NCBI GenBank assembly: GCA_033807775.1
Contig: CM066327.1
Coordinates: 93,332,295-93,396,294, forward strand
Reading direction: 5' to 3'
Length of the DNA: 64,000 nt
Origin: Saussurea involucrata
Lineage: Eukaryota > Streptophyta > Magnoliopsida > Asterales > Asteraceae
Positions within the stretch are counted from its first letter, which is position 1, and each line of letters starts with the position of its first letter. The notes below the pieces were generated by a model. That model did no database searches. It saw only the letters and a list, made by a program, of their open reading frames with translations, and was not told the DNA's origin. Position numbers and translations under genes: made by a program. Shown piece by piece: positions 53,487 through 64,000 of the stretch.

Positions 53487-55796
53487 TTAGACGATTTGTA
53501 GAAGAAATCGAAGAGACATTCTCGGTGCCGCATCCATTCATCATCTTTGTAAAAGCATTGTCCTGGTAATACTAATCGTCTAATTCGCCTGATTTCATTT
53601 GATTTTAGTATAATATACTGTGTTTTTGGTATTTCGGAAGGTAGAATACGTTTTTATGCCGTGAATTTGATTGTTTAGTATTTGAATTTCTGGATACTTT
53701 CATTTTTGATTGTTTAGGCGATAGACTGCATGTGTTGAATTGTTTACTTCCTCTGTTCCAAAGGAGAATAACTGCAGTTTTGATATTGAATGCCAAACAT
53801 GTAATTTTCATCTTAAAATTGATGTGCATTTTAAGATTTGTAGAAGAAATCGCCAATGTAGATAAACCCTAATACAACTAGAATAATTTTTGTGTTTGAA
53901 GTTCGTCATATTATTAATCAACTTCCAGTTCTTAGTTAAGAATGGAGGGAATACCTTAAATTAACTTCTTAAATCATCGTGGATCTTGACATAGAGGTCT
54001 AATCTATAATACCTGAATTTAGCTTAATGCACTAAAGAAGCAACACTTTTCAGTTTTGGTAGGATGTATTGCAGACCTTACCTCAACCATGGATAGAATT
54101 TAATGTTTTCCCCTTGTTTTTGAGATTACATGCAAATGCCCTGGAATAACAGTAGTCTAAGATAGGTAACTTTAACCATAGACACAACTCTAAGTTAGAA
54201 TGTTGTTGAGACATGTCTGCCAGCCACATGCTAATGACGCTTGGTGTTGACCAGCAGAGCACATGTTAGCTAATGGTTCTTATATTTATAATTGATTTAA
54301 TATTACATCTATTAGTACTTTGATTTTGGATTCACATCAAATATCCCAACTGAAATTTGAATCCATATGCAAGTATTCAAGCATAAAATAGACTGATTTT
54401 TAATAACCATTCAATTTTAATTCAGATAATGGATGATATCTCCAATAAATGAATCTCGGTTGCAAAGAAACATAAATAAAACACAAAAGGTAGTTTTGAT
54501 TCAGGTCACATGACCTAAAATAAAAGAGCTTAAGGTGAAGGCAGACATACCTTGGTCAATGAGCATAAAGAATCAAAATTTTGGATGTCTGAGCAAAATC
54601 AAGACAAAATCAAGACAAAACCTTAATCCTGCAAACATATATTGAGATTGTCATAGCAAAATCAAGACAAAACCTAAATACGATAAAATAACGCTAAATA
54701 ATGGTAAGCACATTAAAAGTTAGAGGTTGTTTATCAAATGCTACCGGGTAAGCGCTTAATGGCAAGTGAGGAGATCAAACACTTGAAGTCAAACAAATAA
54801 CAACCTTCCTAAAAATAACACCCAACTTCTTGTCAGCATCAAAATTATTAGTTGATAGCATAAATAAACATGATAACATTTACATTGCAATCCAACAGTT
54901 TACACGCATAAATTTTAACACAAAGTTCAAAACTTTGGCACACACAAATAACAATGGTCTCTCACAAAGTTGGCACACTATTGTTACATCCCTAACAACA
55001 CACTTCAACTAACCAGCTATTCAAAGTTTCAAACTAATATGCATCCAAATGAGAGCAAGGTGTCCACATGATGAGCTGATGCACAGCTATTCAAAGGTGT
55101 CCTTCGAAATTACAGACTTCAAAACCTAATAGTGCCTGCCAAATTTCTCAGGTACACGTGTTTTTCGTTTGTATCACACTAAATCCTACGACAGAATAAC
55201 TGAGTAATACAAACGAAGAACTTACCATCAACTGAGTAAGAAAATCGTTTGTATCACGTGTTCTTTGTCTGCAAGAAAATCTCCACAAACAGGATCAGTA
55301 AAGGGAAAACCAAGAACTTAACATCCTAAATCAGTCCAAAGGAAGAAATCTAGACATTTATGCAAATTCAATCTACTTAACATTAAAAAAACCAAATGAT
55401 GCTCCGTCTACCTTGATAGGATGAGTCCTCCAATTTCCAGTTTTATCCCAAATAATTGAGCCAAATGTTTTTTTTGGATAAGGTTCATCTAGGTTTTGCC
55501 TAAACTACATCCTTGGCAATTTGGAAACAAACAAACAAAGCGGCCGTCTGAGCCAAATGTTCTTCTTATATGTCTTCAAACAACACTAACATCTTATTTT
55601 TACAAAAAAAAATCTTGCTGGTTAGATTGAAGTTCAAAAACAATTCCAGATTTTGATTTTAACCATCATCAATTTTTTGCAAACCAGGTTAGAGACTTTA
55701 AAAACATACTTCGTATATCACTTCACACCGATAACCGTTAAGTAAAATATATTCAAACGGATCAATGAGAGACGAAAAACAGATAAACTGGTTTGG
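53487..55796. other. Non-coding Helitron interior
   Basis: About 2.3 kb with no gene I can recognise. On the minus strand near 55400-55465 a short stretch could encode SIIWDKTGNWRTHPIKVDG, which reads like real protein and could be another captured exon, but I cannot name it. Confidence 0.4.
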
Positions 55797-57010
55797 TTTC
55801 CGTTTGTTTTTAACAGACCACACCAGGAACCGCTATTTTAAGTTTTATAGAAACAAAAACCAAATAGCTAGGACAAAATATCTTGCTCGATAAAAGGCAT
55901 AGCAAAGACCAAGAATCTTACACAGTAACGTGCCCAAATTGAACAAAGATGGCAGAACCAGAGGCCAAAGAGCTGATCTGGACCAAACCATTGTGCAGAA
56001 CCAGAGGTCACTGTCGATAAATGAATCTGAAAGCAATTATGCAATCCATAATCATTGCACTCAAAATTATACCAATAAACATAAATATGTAGTCCATATC
56101 AGTAGCAGACCAAAACTGTTGGAATTAGGCCTGCTGTATACTTTAAGACCAACATATTAACACCAAAAATTTGAAGACGAAAGAGGGCCAAATATAGCTG
56201 TTGAAATCCACTACCCATAGTAATACATCCCAAACCAAAGCAATTAGATGAAACTTAGGAAGACTAAGACCATAGGATTGAGAAGCGAACCAAAAATCTT
56301 AATAAGCTTAATGGGTAAGCTTTAAGTCATGTAATTGCATAAACAGATGAATTTTTTTGGTTTAATTTTATGACATTAGGTATTGGATTTGTCTAGTTTT
56401 GTTTCCGTTTGTTTTTAACAGACCACGCCAGGAACCGCTATTTAAAGTTTTATAGAAACAAAAACCAAATAGCTAGGACAAAATATCTTGCTCGATAAAA
56501 GGCATAGCAAAGACCAAGAATCTTACACAGTAACGTGCCCAAATTGAACAAAGATGGCAGAACCAGAGGCCAAAGAGCTGATCTGGACCAAACCATTGTG
56601 CAGAACCAGAGGTCACTGTCGATAAATGAATCTGAAAGCAATTATGCAATCCATAATCATTGCACTCAAAATTATACCAATAAACAGAAATATGTAGTCC
56701 ATATCAGTAGCAGACCAAAACTGTTGGAATTAGGCCTGCTGTATACTTTAAGACCAAAATATTAACACCAAAAATTTGGAGACGAAAGAGGGCCAAATAT
56801 AGCTGTTGAAATCCACTACCCATAGTAATCCATCCCAAACCAAAGCAATTAGATGAAACTTAGGAAGACTAAGACCATAGGATTGAGAAGCGAACCAAAA
56901 ATCTTAATAAGCTGCTTAATAAGCTTAATGGGTAAGCTTTAAGTCATGTAATTGCATAAACAGATGAATTTTTTTGGTTTAATTTTATGACATTAGGTAT
57001 TGGATTTGTC
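55797..57010. repeat. Tandem duplication of about 605 bp in the Helitron
   Basis: Two units start at about 55797 and 56402 (TTTCCGTTTGTTTTTAACAG) and are nearly identical. The second has an extra 12 bases (GCTGCTTAATAA near 56911). Small frames occur identically in both copies but have no recognisable product. Confidence 0.9.
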
Positions 57011-57171
57011 TCAATAAGTTGTATATGTATTTTTAAATGCAGACTGCAAAAGCATAGAATTAAAGAGGCGATAAATCAGTCCCCTGAACCGCCGTCTCAT
57101 CGCTCAGGTATGTGGATGTTACTGCTGCATGTAGCACGTTGCTCTTAATCAAATCAAGATTGAAAATCTCC

Positions 57172-57690
57172 TTTTTGTGCCTGCTCAACTAATGCTTTCA
57201 TGATCTTTGGATGACAATGTCCCTGTAGCAAAAAAACAAAAATAAAACCCATTGATCCAATAATGCAAGAAAACCAAAACTACAAACATTACACTACTTC
57301 CACCAACAACTTCTGATAATAAATAATAAACGTTATACTCACCTGATTAACTGCAGAGTAAGCTGCAAGGAAGTCAAGATATTTTTGCCTTCTGGATCCC
57401 AGGTTTTATGATTCGAAAATAACTCTTTGTAGACTTTAAGATGAGATATTATTTAATCTAAAGTGAGAGAATTGATCCAAGTCATTAACACATTGATATA
57501 TAGAGATCTAGCAGATAGAAACAAATGTTCCTACATATATTTAGATAATTAGACCAAAAAATAAACCTATGATGATAGATGTACAAATGGACTTCACATA
57601 AAATTTATTGGCTAAGATATTTTTGCCTTCTGGATCCCAAATAGCTGACCCCTTTCCATGAGAAAACACTATAGGGACAGGATGGTAACT
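57172..57690 (-). pseudogene. Captured ornithine aminotransferase gene fragment in the Helitron
   Basis: On the minus strand three pieces match the N-terminal part of plant ornithine delta-aminotransferase. These are 57616-57690 (SYHPVPIVFSHGKGSAIWDP), 57343-57401 (WDPEGK, then in a shifted frame LDFLAAYSAVNQ), and 57172-57222 (GHCHPKIMKALVEQAQK). Between the last two is an intron-like 120 bp with GTGAGT and CTACAG borders, exactly at the NQ/GHC position. The first two pieces overlap by a shared stretch of about 25 bases (TTTTTGCCTTCTGGATCCCA) and are separated by rearranged sequence. One base is missing after GGCAAAAA in the second piece. The enzyme moves the delta-amino group of ornithine; this is only a fragment without the active-site lysine. 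Confidence 0.8.
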
Positions 57691-58024
57691 GAATGATACC
57701 AAACAAGTATATAAGTCTAGACATAATTCTGTAAAAGAACATAAATGAAAATAATTCATCTAAACAAAAAGCTTAGAAGGGATTCGAAAAGCTTAGTCTT
57801 CAAAAGAGCTTAGACCAAACTTCATTTCCAGCGATGATATAAATGCATTAATGTTTTCAACCTTTAATAAGAACAAATAAAAACCAGGTTTTATGATCCG
57901 AAAATAACTCTTTGTAGACTTTAAGATGAGATATTATTTAATCTAAAGTGAGAGAATTGATCCAAGTCATTAACACATTGATATATAGAGATCCAGCAGA
58001 TAGAAACAAATGTTCCAACATATG
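57402..58024. repeat. Dispersed duplicate of about 140 bp in the Helitron
   Basis: The segment starting GGTTTTATGATTCG at 57402 and running to TTCCTACATAT near 57538 recurs at about 57886-58024 with a few changes. The copies flank the first piece of the captured gene, pointing to a local duplication after capture. Confidence 0.8.
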
Positions 58025-58191
58025 TAATGTCTCGGAAAATTAGACCAAAAAATTATGCCCTTCATGCTCTACTTGTTGTTTGTCTACTTTTGGTGTTCTT
58101 TTAGAGTGAATTTTTTTATAATGTTAACAATATTATTGATGTTTGCAATTGGCATTCTGAAATTGTTCTGATCATATTATTTATGTAGAAA

Positions 58192-59299
58192 ATGGATTTA
58201 GGGTGGCATGCTGAACATTTTTACCAACTAGAAAGTCTTCATGTTTGGTGGAACTTTGAACCTGTTCGAGTAGAATTTGTTTGGGAAGATGTAATACACG
58301 AAAAAATATACATCATCTTACTTGACCAAAATGTAAGCGAATTTAATCATATTTTAGTTTTGTTGAAAATATATTTTTTAAAGATACTAACAATGTTAAA
58401 ATTACATATTGTGTATATGTATATATTTATATACGTTAGAGGGACAAAATGGCTGCAGTTGTTCCACGTACATTGTTGGATGTCTATAGACAAAGAAATT
58501 TGGTAGGAGGTGTTTTTTCTTTGGAGCATTTCCAAGTTCAAGGATCCTATTATGAATATCCAAGGTATGAAAAATATAGTTTGGTTCGTGCCGAACATGA
58601 AATTTTGATTGATAGAAACACAAGGTTTACCCCATTGCCGGAGGATGTTCAAAGAGGATTTGTGTTTTATCCGTCGGTGCCTTTGATAAGAACACTTGTT
58701 GAAGATAGGACAAGAAGAAAGATGCTAATTGGTAAATTAATTTTTTTAGTTAAATTTAAATTTAACTATGTCAAATTGATATTCAAATTTAAATTTATAT
58801 ATCTTAGATGTGGTTGGAAAAATCATAAGGGGAAGACGAGTTACCAATGCGAGAGATTATGGTGTATTCCGATTGGGTGCGTGTGATTTAGTTTTACAAG
58901 ATGAAACGTAAGTTTGAAGTTGTATTAAAATTTAACAAATTAACAAATTGGCTAAATTGTGTTATTACTAACTTTGCTATTTCTAATAGGGGGCATGAAA
59001 TAAAGTTGAGGTTGTATGATTCAAGAGAAACACGTATTGGGATGATAGCTCGGGCCATACAAAATAATTCAATAATTTATGCATCTCAGGTTAAGCTTAT
59101 CCATCGATATCCAAGTATAATATTTATTAATTTTACTTATTTGTTTTTATTTCAATTTAAAATTATAATTTTTCTAAAATGGTATTTTCTAATTTTTTCA
59201 GTGAACGTTTTAAATTCGACGGATTTAACCCAGATTGTGTTTGTACCAGAGATGCCGGAAGCACACAACTTAATAATTATTTCGAATGCCAATGTGTGA
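58192..59299 (+). CDS. RPA-like single-strand DNA-binding protein of the Helitron (five exons)
   Basis: I propose exons 58192-58332, 58440-58731, 58808-58907, 58990-59114 and 59202-59299, all with GT/AG borders and one continuous frame of 251 codons. The first OB-fold covers LHVWWNFEPV ... MAAVVPRTLLDVY ... LEHFQVQGSYY. The second covers DVVGKIIRG ... CDLVLQDETGHEIKLRLYD, typical of the large subunit of replication protein A. Many plant Helitrons carry such a gene, thought to coat single-stranded DNA during rolling-circle transposition. The fourth donor (CCAA/GTATAA) is chosen because the earlier CAG/GTTAAG would bring in a stop. No lesion is visible. Confidence 0.75.
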
Positions 59300-59384
59300 T
59301 CAGTCAATTTGATTAGTATTGTGTTTTTGTGATTGTTGTGATGATTTTTGGAACATGTATTTGTTGTGGTATTTTGTATTGGTT

Positions 59385-59513
59385 CAGTAAATGTTTTGTG
59401 AATGAATGTTTTCTAAATATTTTGAACATGTATATGACAATTCAGTGAATGTTTTGTGAATGAATGTTTTCTAAATGGCTTGAACATGAATATGACAATT
59501 CAGTGAATGTTTT
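59385..59513. repeat. 58-bp tandem repeat between the Helitron genes
   Basis: Units start CAGTRAATGTTTT at 59385, 59443 and 59501, the last one partial. They lie in the spacer upstream of the Rep-helicase gene. Confidence 0.85.
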
Positions 59514-59523
59514 AAGGTATGCA

Positions 59524-61308
59524 ATGAGGATTGTCGATAAAGAAACTACAACTGTTGATGTCTCCCAAAAAGAGAAACATAAACGGAGAAAAATTGGGCT
59601 TGGCGAAGCAAGTGGTCAATGTATGACAAACATGAAAAATATCTCTTCAATGGAGACAATGCAAGAGAATATCAATGAAGCAACCCCTGACAGTGGGTTA
59701 ACTTTTGCGCAAAGAAGAAAAATTATTAATCGAAACTATTATCAACGAAGCAAGGAAAATAACAGAAATGCTTTTAATACACAAGGAACAAGCCAATTAT
59801 GTTTGGGGTTGACACGTGATAACTTTAACGGTAAAAACTATGCATTATTATTATTTTGTACTTTCGAATTGACATAAACTAAAGCCTAATTGAAATGAGG
59901 TATTCTGTCATAGGCGTTCAAATTAAACGTGGAATACTGCTACCTCTTTTTGACGAAGTCGTGAATCAAGAATCGCCAAGTTAGTATTTCTTTTTGATCT
60001 CGATCTTACCATTTATTTATAATAATCTTATTTTTCATATTCAACTGTCTTACATAGCGCTTGGCGAAGGAAGTAGTCAACACATGACAAATATCTCTTC
60101 AATGGAGACAATGCAAGAGAATATCAATGAAGCAACCCCTGACAGTGGGTTAACTTTTGCGCAAAGGAGAAAAATTATTAATCGAAACTATTATCAACAA
60201 GCAAGGAAAATAACAGAAATGCTTTTAATACACAAGGAACAAGCGTTATCATTGAAACAACCCCTGTCAGCGCACTAACTACTGCTCAAAGGAGACAAAT
60301 TGTTAATCGAAACTATTATCAACAAATGAGGGAAAAGCATAGAAACGTTGAGACCCAGCACGAGGATCCATACAGTTTTGTTTATGATGGTGTCCCTAGA
60401 CAACATCGTGTCTTGAAGGAACAAAATGCATGTAAACATTGTGGAGCAAAACTGTTCGAGTTTGAGTTCCCTTCCTTTTGTTGTGCGAGTGGGAAGACAA
60501 AGTTGGCATACTCACCCATTCCTGAAGAACTATACAAACTATTTTCAATAGAGTCAGAATTAAGCAAAGTGTTTATGCACAATATTCGTGCGTATAACAC
60601 AAACTTTTCCTTCACGTCAATGGGAGTAACTTTGGATAACAATGTGAACAATATGACATCTGGAGTATATACGTTTCGTGCTCAAGGAGCAATATATCAT
60701 AGGATTGATCAATTAGTTCCTAGGGATGGACAACCTAGGTACTTACAACTTTATTTTTATGATGCCGAATCTGAGCTTTCGCATAGACTACAATGGCCAA
60801 ATCTCGATAGAAACGTCACTGAAATTTTGACTCGTGTGCTTTCTATAAACCCATACCTGAGAACGTTTCGAAGCCTTGCAGAGCTAGGACCACTCGACAA
60901 TTATAGAGTCACGTTGAATGCTTCGGTGGAACTTGACCAGAGGGTGTAAAACCGACCGACCACATCTGAGGTTGAAATACAAGTATTTATTTTGTCTTAT
61001 TTTAAATAAAATGTATCATATGCATGGTACTAAAGAAAATTCTGCCATTGTACAGGTTGCTGGTATTTGGGTTGAAGGCAATGACAACATCACTGCATAT
61101 AGGATAAGTATTGTTGTGTATGGGAGGTCCGACTACAGTAAAAGAATTGAACATCACTATAGTTGTTATGATCCCTTATCATATCCTTTGTTTTTCCCCA
61201 ACGGTGAGTCTGGATGGCATCCTAGGATACCCAGACATGGAGTATGCATTGATGAAATTGTTAATGAGGAAGAAAACTTGGACGAAAACTTTGACGAAGA
61301 TCTTGAAG
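59524..61308 (+). pseudogene. Helitron Rep-helicase gene, N-terminal exons (broken)
   Basis: The probable start is ATG 59524, followed by a basic patch (KEKHKRRKIG). A segment encoding TPDSGLTFAQRRKIINRNYY occurs at about 59686-59750 and 60138-60200, and a diverged third copy at 60257-60330. Then come a zinc-finger-like part (CKHCGAKLFEFEFPSFCC) and the Helitron N domain (VYTFRAQGAIYHRIDQLVP, YDAESELSHRL), continued after an 85-bp intron (60971-61055) by HHYSCYDPLSYPLFFPNGES. Lesions: a missing base near 60198 in the second repeat copy and a TAA at 60947-60949. A 79-bp intron (61309-61387) leads to the Rep exon. Confidence 0.75.
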
Positions 61309-61387
61309 GTATGGACATTATCACATATATTTCTTACCTTATCCATTCATTTATTAATTTATACTATTCAAAATCAATACTACGCAG

Positions 61388-64000
61388 ACGTTAGCTCGGG
61401 AGGGGTAGGAAAACAGTAACGATGCGAGATTATTACTGTTACAAGTTTCAAATTCGGCCGACTAGGAACGTGATTCTATTGGGGGGAAGATTGTTTCAAC
61501 AGTTTGTGGTAGACATGTACATCAAGATAGAGACTGCACGTTTGTCTTTTATTGAAAAAAATCAGTCGAAGATAAGATCAGATTTATACCAAGGTGATGT
61601 GGATTGCGTCAATGCTGGTGAGGTTCAACCAAGTAGAGTTGGACAACGGGTTGTGCTTCCCGCAAGTTTTATCGGAGGCCCACGAGATATGCGGAGACGA
61701 TTTATGGATGCCGTGACTTTAGTTCAAGATGAGGGGAAACCTGATATATTCCTTACCATGACGTGTAACCCAAGATGGCCTGAAATCCGACGAGAGTTAT
61801 CGGACGGTCAGAGCGCACAAGATAGGCCGGACCTTATTGCAAGAGTTTTTCATGCCAAATTGGAGGATCTCAAAAATCAACTCTTTAAGAAGCACATCCT
61901 CGGTGAGGTTGAGGCATATGTTTATGTCATCGAGTTTCAAAAACGTGGTTTACCACATGCACACTTCCTCTTGATAATGAAGCCGCAACACAAGATTACA
62001 AACCCAGACCATTACGACAAGATCGTGTGTGCCGAAATCCCGGACCCAACAAAGTATCCTGAAATGCATCAACTGGTGATAATGCACATGATGCATGGTC
62101 CTTGCGGTCATTTAAATCCATGTAGCCCTTGTATGCAAGGTGAGCCAAAGAAATGTCGTTTTAGATATCCTCAGCAATTCAATGACAAGACAGCGCAAGC
62201 AGATAACTCATATCCGATGTATCGGAGGAGAAACAATGGAATACAGGCGGACGTCCGAGGTAGTATCCTAGATAATAGATGGGTGGTCCCATATAACCCA
62301 AAGTTGCTAATGATGTTCAACTGTCACATCAATGTTGAGGTTTGCTCAAGTATAATATCTGTGAAATATATTTTCAAGTATGTTTACAAAGGTCATGACA
62401 AACAGGTTATTCATGTCGATCCTGATAGAGAAGAGGTTGTTATTAACGAGATAAAAAGATTTCAAGATGCACGATATGTTTCTCCACCTGAGGCGACTTG
62501 GCGGATTTTTAGCTTTCCTCTTTCTAAAATCCACCCTTGTGTGATGGCTTTGCAGGTCCATATTCCGAATAAGAAGTTGGTTAGGTTCAGAGAGAATGAT
62601 ATTATGACAGATATTGTTGATAGAGAGAAGGATAAGAGATCAATGTTGACCGCATTTTTTGAGAGGAATAAAACAGATATGAGTGCGAGACAATATTTGT
62701 ACAAAGATTTTCCGAGACATTACATATGGAATTCCAAATCACGTAAATGGAATACTCGAAGCCGAAGACCAATGAGAGGACGACTGGTTCATGCTAATCC
62801 TGCTGAAGGAGAACGGTATTATCTACGCCTACTTCTCTCACATATTAGAGGACCTACATGCTTTGAAGATCTTTACACGGTTAATGGCGTATTACATCCG
62901 ACATTTCGAAAATCAGCTCTTGAGAGAGGTTTGATAGAGTCCGACGATAATTTATCGCATTGTCTTGCCGAGGCCTCCTTATTTCAGTTTCCCAATGCTC
63001 TTAGACGACTATTCGCAACGATCTTGATTTATTGTGAGCCGGGAGATGTTCGCAAGTTATGGGATGAACATTATGATTCACTCTCTGAAGATTACAGACG
63101 ACACTACGTAAATGCTGAGATAGTCCGAAATATGGTTCTTACAGATATCTCAGTCTTTTTACAATCTATGGGTAAGACCCTCGATGATTTCGATCTTCCA
63201 AACATAAATGCAGCTGCCAATTTAAAATCACGGGCATTTCGTGAGGTACAAGAGGAGTATTCCATAATCGTGGAAGACGAAGATCTGCGTGCCCGAGACT
63301 CTCTAAATTCCGACCAAAAACATGCATTCGATGAGATCATGAGTCATGTAGATAATGATCGTCCAGGTGTGTTTTTTGTAGATGGTCCAGGTGGAACCGG
63401 AAAAACATTTCTGTACAAAGCTTTGCTCGCTAATGTTCGTTCCCGTGGACATATTGCCCTTGCGATCGCTTCATCGGGTGCTGCCGCTAATAACATGCCA
63501 GGAGGGAGAACGGCTCACTCTCGGTTCAAGATTCCCCTCAGTCTTTGTAATAATTCGGTGTGCAATATAAAAAAACAAAGTGGAACTGCTCAACTACTCC
63601 GAGATGCAAAAATAATCATCTGGGATGAAGCATCAATGGCAAAGAGGCAAGCAGTGGAGGCACTCGATAGAACAATGCAAGACATCACTGGGGTGCGGCT
63701 CCCATTTGGTGGAAAGATAATGATTATGGGAGGTGATTTTAGACAGGTGTTGCTGGTAACGAGAAAAGGTACCCGAGCACAGATTGTAGACTCTAGCCTA
63801 CGGATGTCACCTATTTGGTCTTCGATTAAAAAGTTGCGGTTAACGATCAATATGAGAGCACTTACTGATCGATGGTTTTCATATTTTTTGTTACGAGTCG
63901 GTGATGGAGAAGAAGAAACAGTGGACGAAAACTTTATTCGCATACCTGATGACATGGCCATTCCTTACACCAAACAAGATGAATCGAAGGATGCTTTGAT
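61388..64000 (+). CDS. Helitron Rep-helicase, Rep and helicase exon (partial)
   Basis: From ATG 61422 the frame is open to the window edge, about 860 codons. It starts in the Helitron-like N-terminal domain (MRDYYCYKFQIRPTRN). The HUH nuclease follows, with PHAHF at about 61953-61967 and the two catalytic-type tyrosines in KYIFKYVYKG at 62364-62393. A PIF1/RecD-type helicase has Walker A GPGGTGKT (about 63382-63405), Walker B IIWDEAS (about 63616) and GGDFRQVL (about 63730). The usual Pro after QVL is Leu here. Rep nicks and joins DNA, the helicase unwinds it. One base appears missing in the GGGAGGGG stretch (61398-61405), which breaks the link to the upstream exons. Confidence 0.88.

Larger units (their letters stand above)
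52648..64000 (+). mobile_element. Helitron (5' end to beyond the window)
   Basis: A rolling-circle transposon starts with TC at 52648, between A and T as Helitrons require. It carries an RPA-like gene and a Rep-helicase gene on the plus strand, plus duplicated non-coding blocks and a captured gene fragment. At least 11.3 kb are in the window. The 3' end, with CTRR and a hairpin, is not. The clean break against the 5' LTR of Gypsy F fixes the left edge to within a few bases. Confidence 0.88.

Noticed and set aside
55930..56765. Two identical 76-codon frames as a duplicated small gene
   Set aside because: They lie in the 605-bp tandem repeat, have no recognisable domain and no support beyond the duplication itself.

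Overview
This window is plant nuclear DNA made almost entirely of nested transposable elements. I recognise no intact host gene. It is AT-rich and eudicot-like. The third open reading frames of its SIRE-type Copia elements resemble a protein family I know mainly from daisy-family (Asteraceae) genomes, where automatic annotation often calls it 'synaptobrevin, longin-like'. Asteraceae is therefore my best guess for the organism, as an inference.

Layout. 1-8463: minus-strand SIRE-type Copia element A, running off the left edge, with a 518-bp 5' LTR at 7946-8463. It sits in an older SIRE LTR (E, 8464-8894). About 8915-13067 and 22243-23129: a worn plus-strand Ty3/Gypsy element (I), split by Copia element B. 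13068-22242: element B, complete and young, with 960-bp LTRs that differ at two positions. Its gag and pol are open and its ORF3 is gutted. 23130-24222: a Tat/Ogre-type Gypsy scrap fused to Gypsy G (24223-28573), which is cut off inside reverse transcriptase. 28574-34909: Copia C, of the same family as B, interrupted on its left by G and on its right by Gypsy F. 34910-52647: chromovirus-like Gypsy F with LTRs of about 3.3 kb. Its 5' LTR holds Copia D (37273-44097, target duplication CTTGA). Its 3' LTR is interrupted at 52647/52648 by a Helitron that runs off the right edge.

How the parts relate. A, B, C and D share one plan: LTR, tRNA-Met primer site, gag, stop codon, pol, a non-coding promoter-like block, ORF3, polypurine tract, LTR. 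B kept gag and pol but lost ORF3. D kept gag and a 926-residue ORF3 but lost nearly all of pol. Each family carries its own short word repeated many times in U3, before ORF3 and, in A, B and D, inside coding sequence: TCAGAAnTTCTGA in A, TCAGCGA in B and C, GCAGTAnTAAC in D, CAGAGGYTCTG in E. I infer that ORF3 may be a family-specific DNA-binding factor that recognises these arrays, in the manner of the VANC anti-silencing proteins of Arabidopsis VANDAL transposons. This is the best candidate here for an undescribed system.

The Helitron carries a five-exon RPA-like gene, a broken N-terminal region, an open Rep-helicase reading frame to the window edge, several tandem duplications, and an antisense captured fragment of an ornithine aminotransferase gene with its intron.
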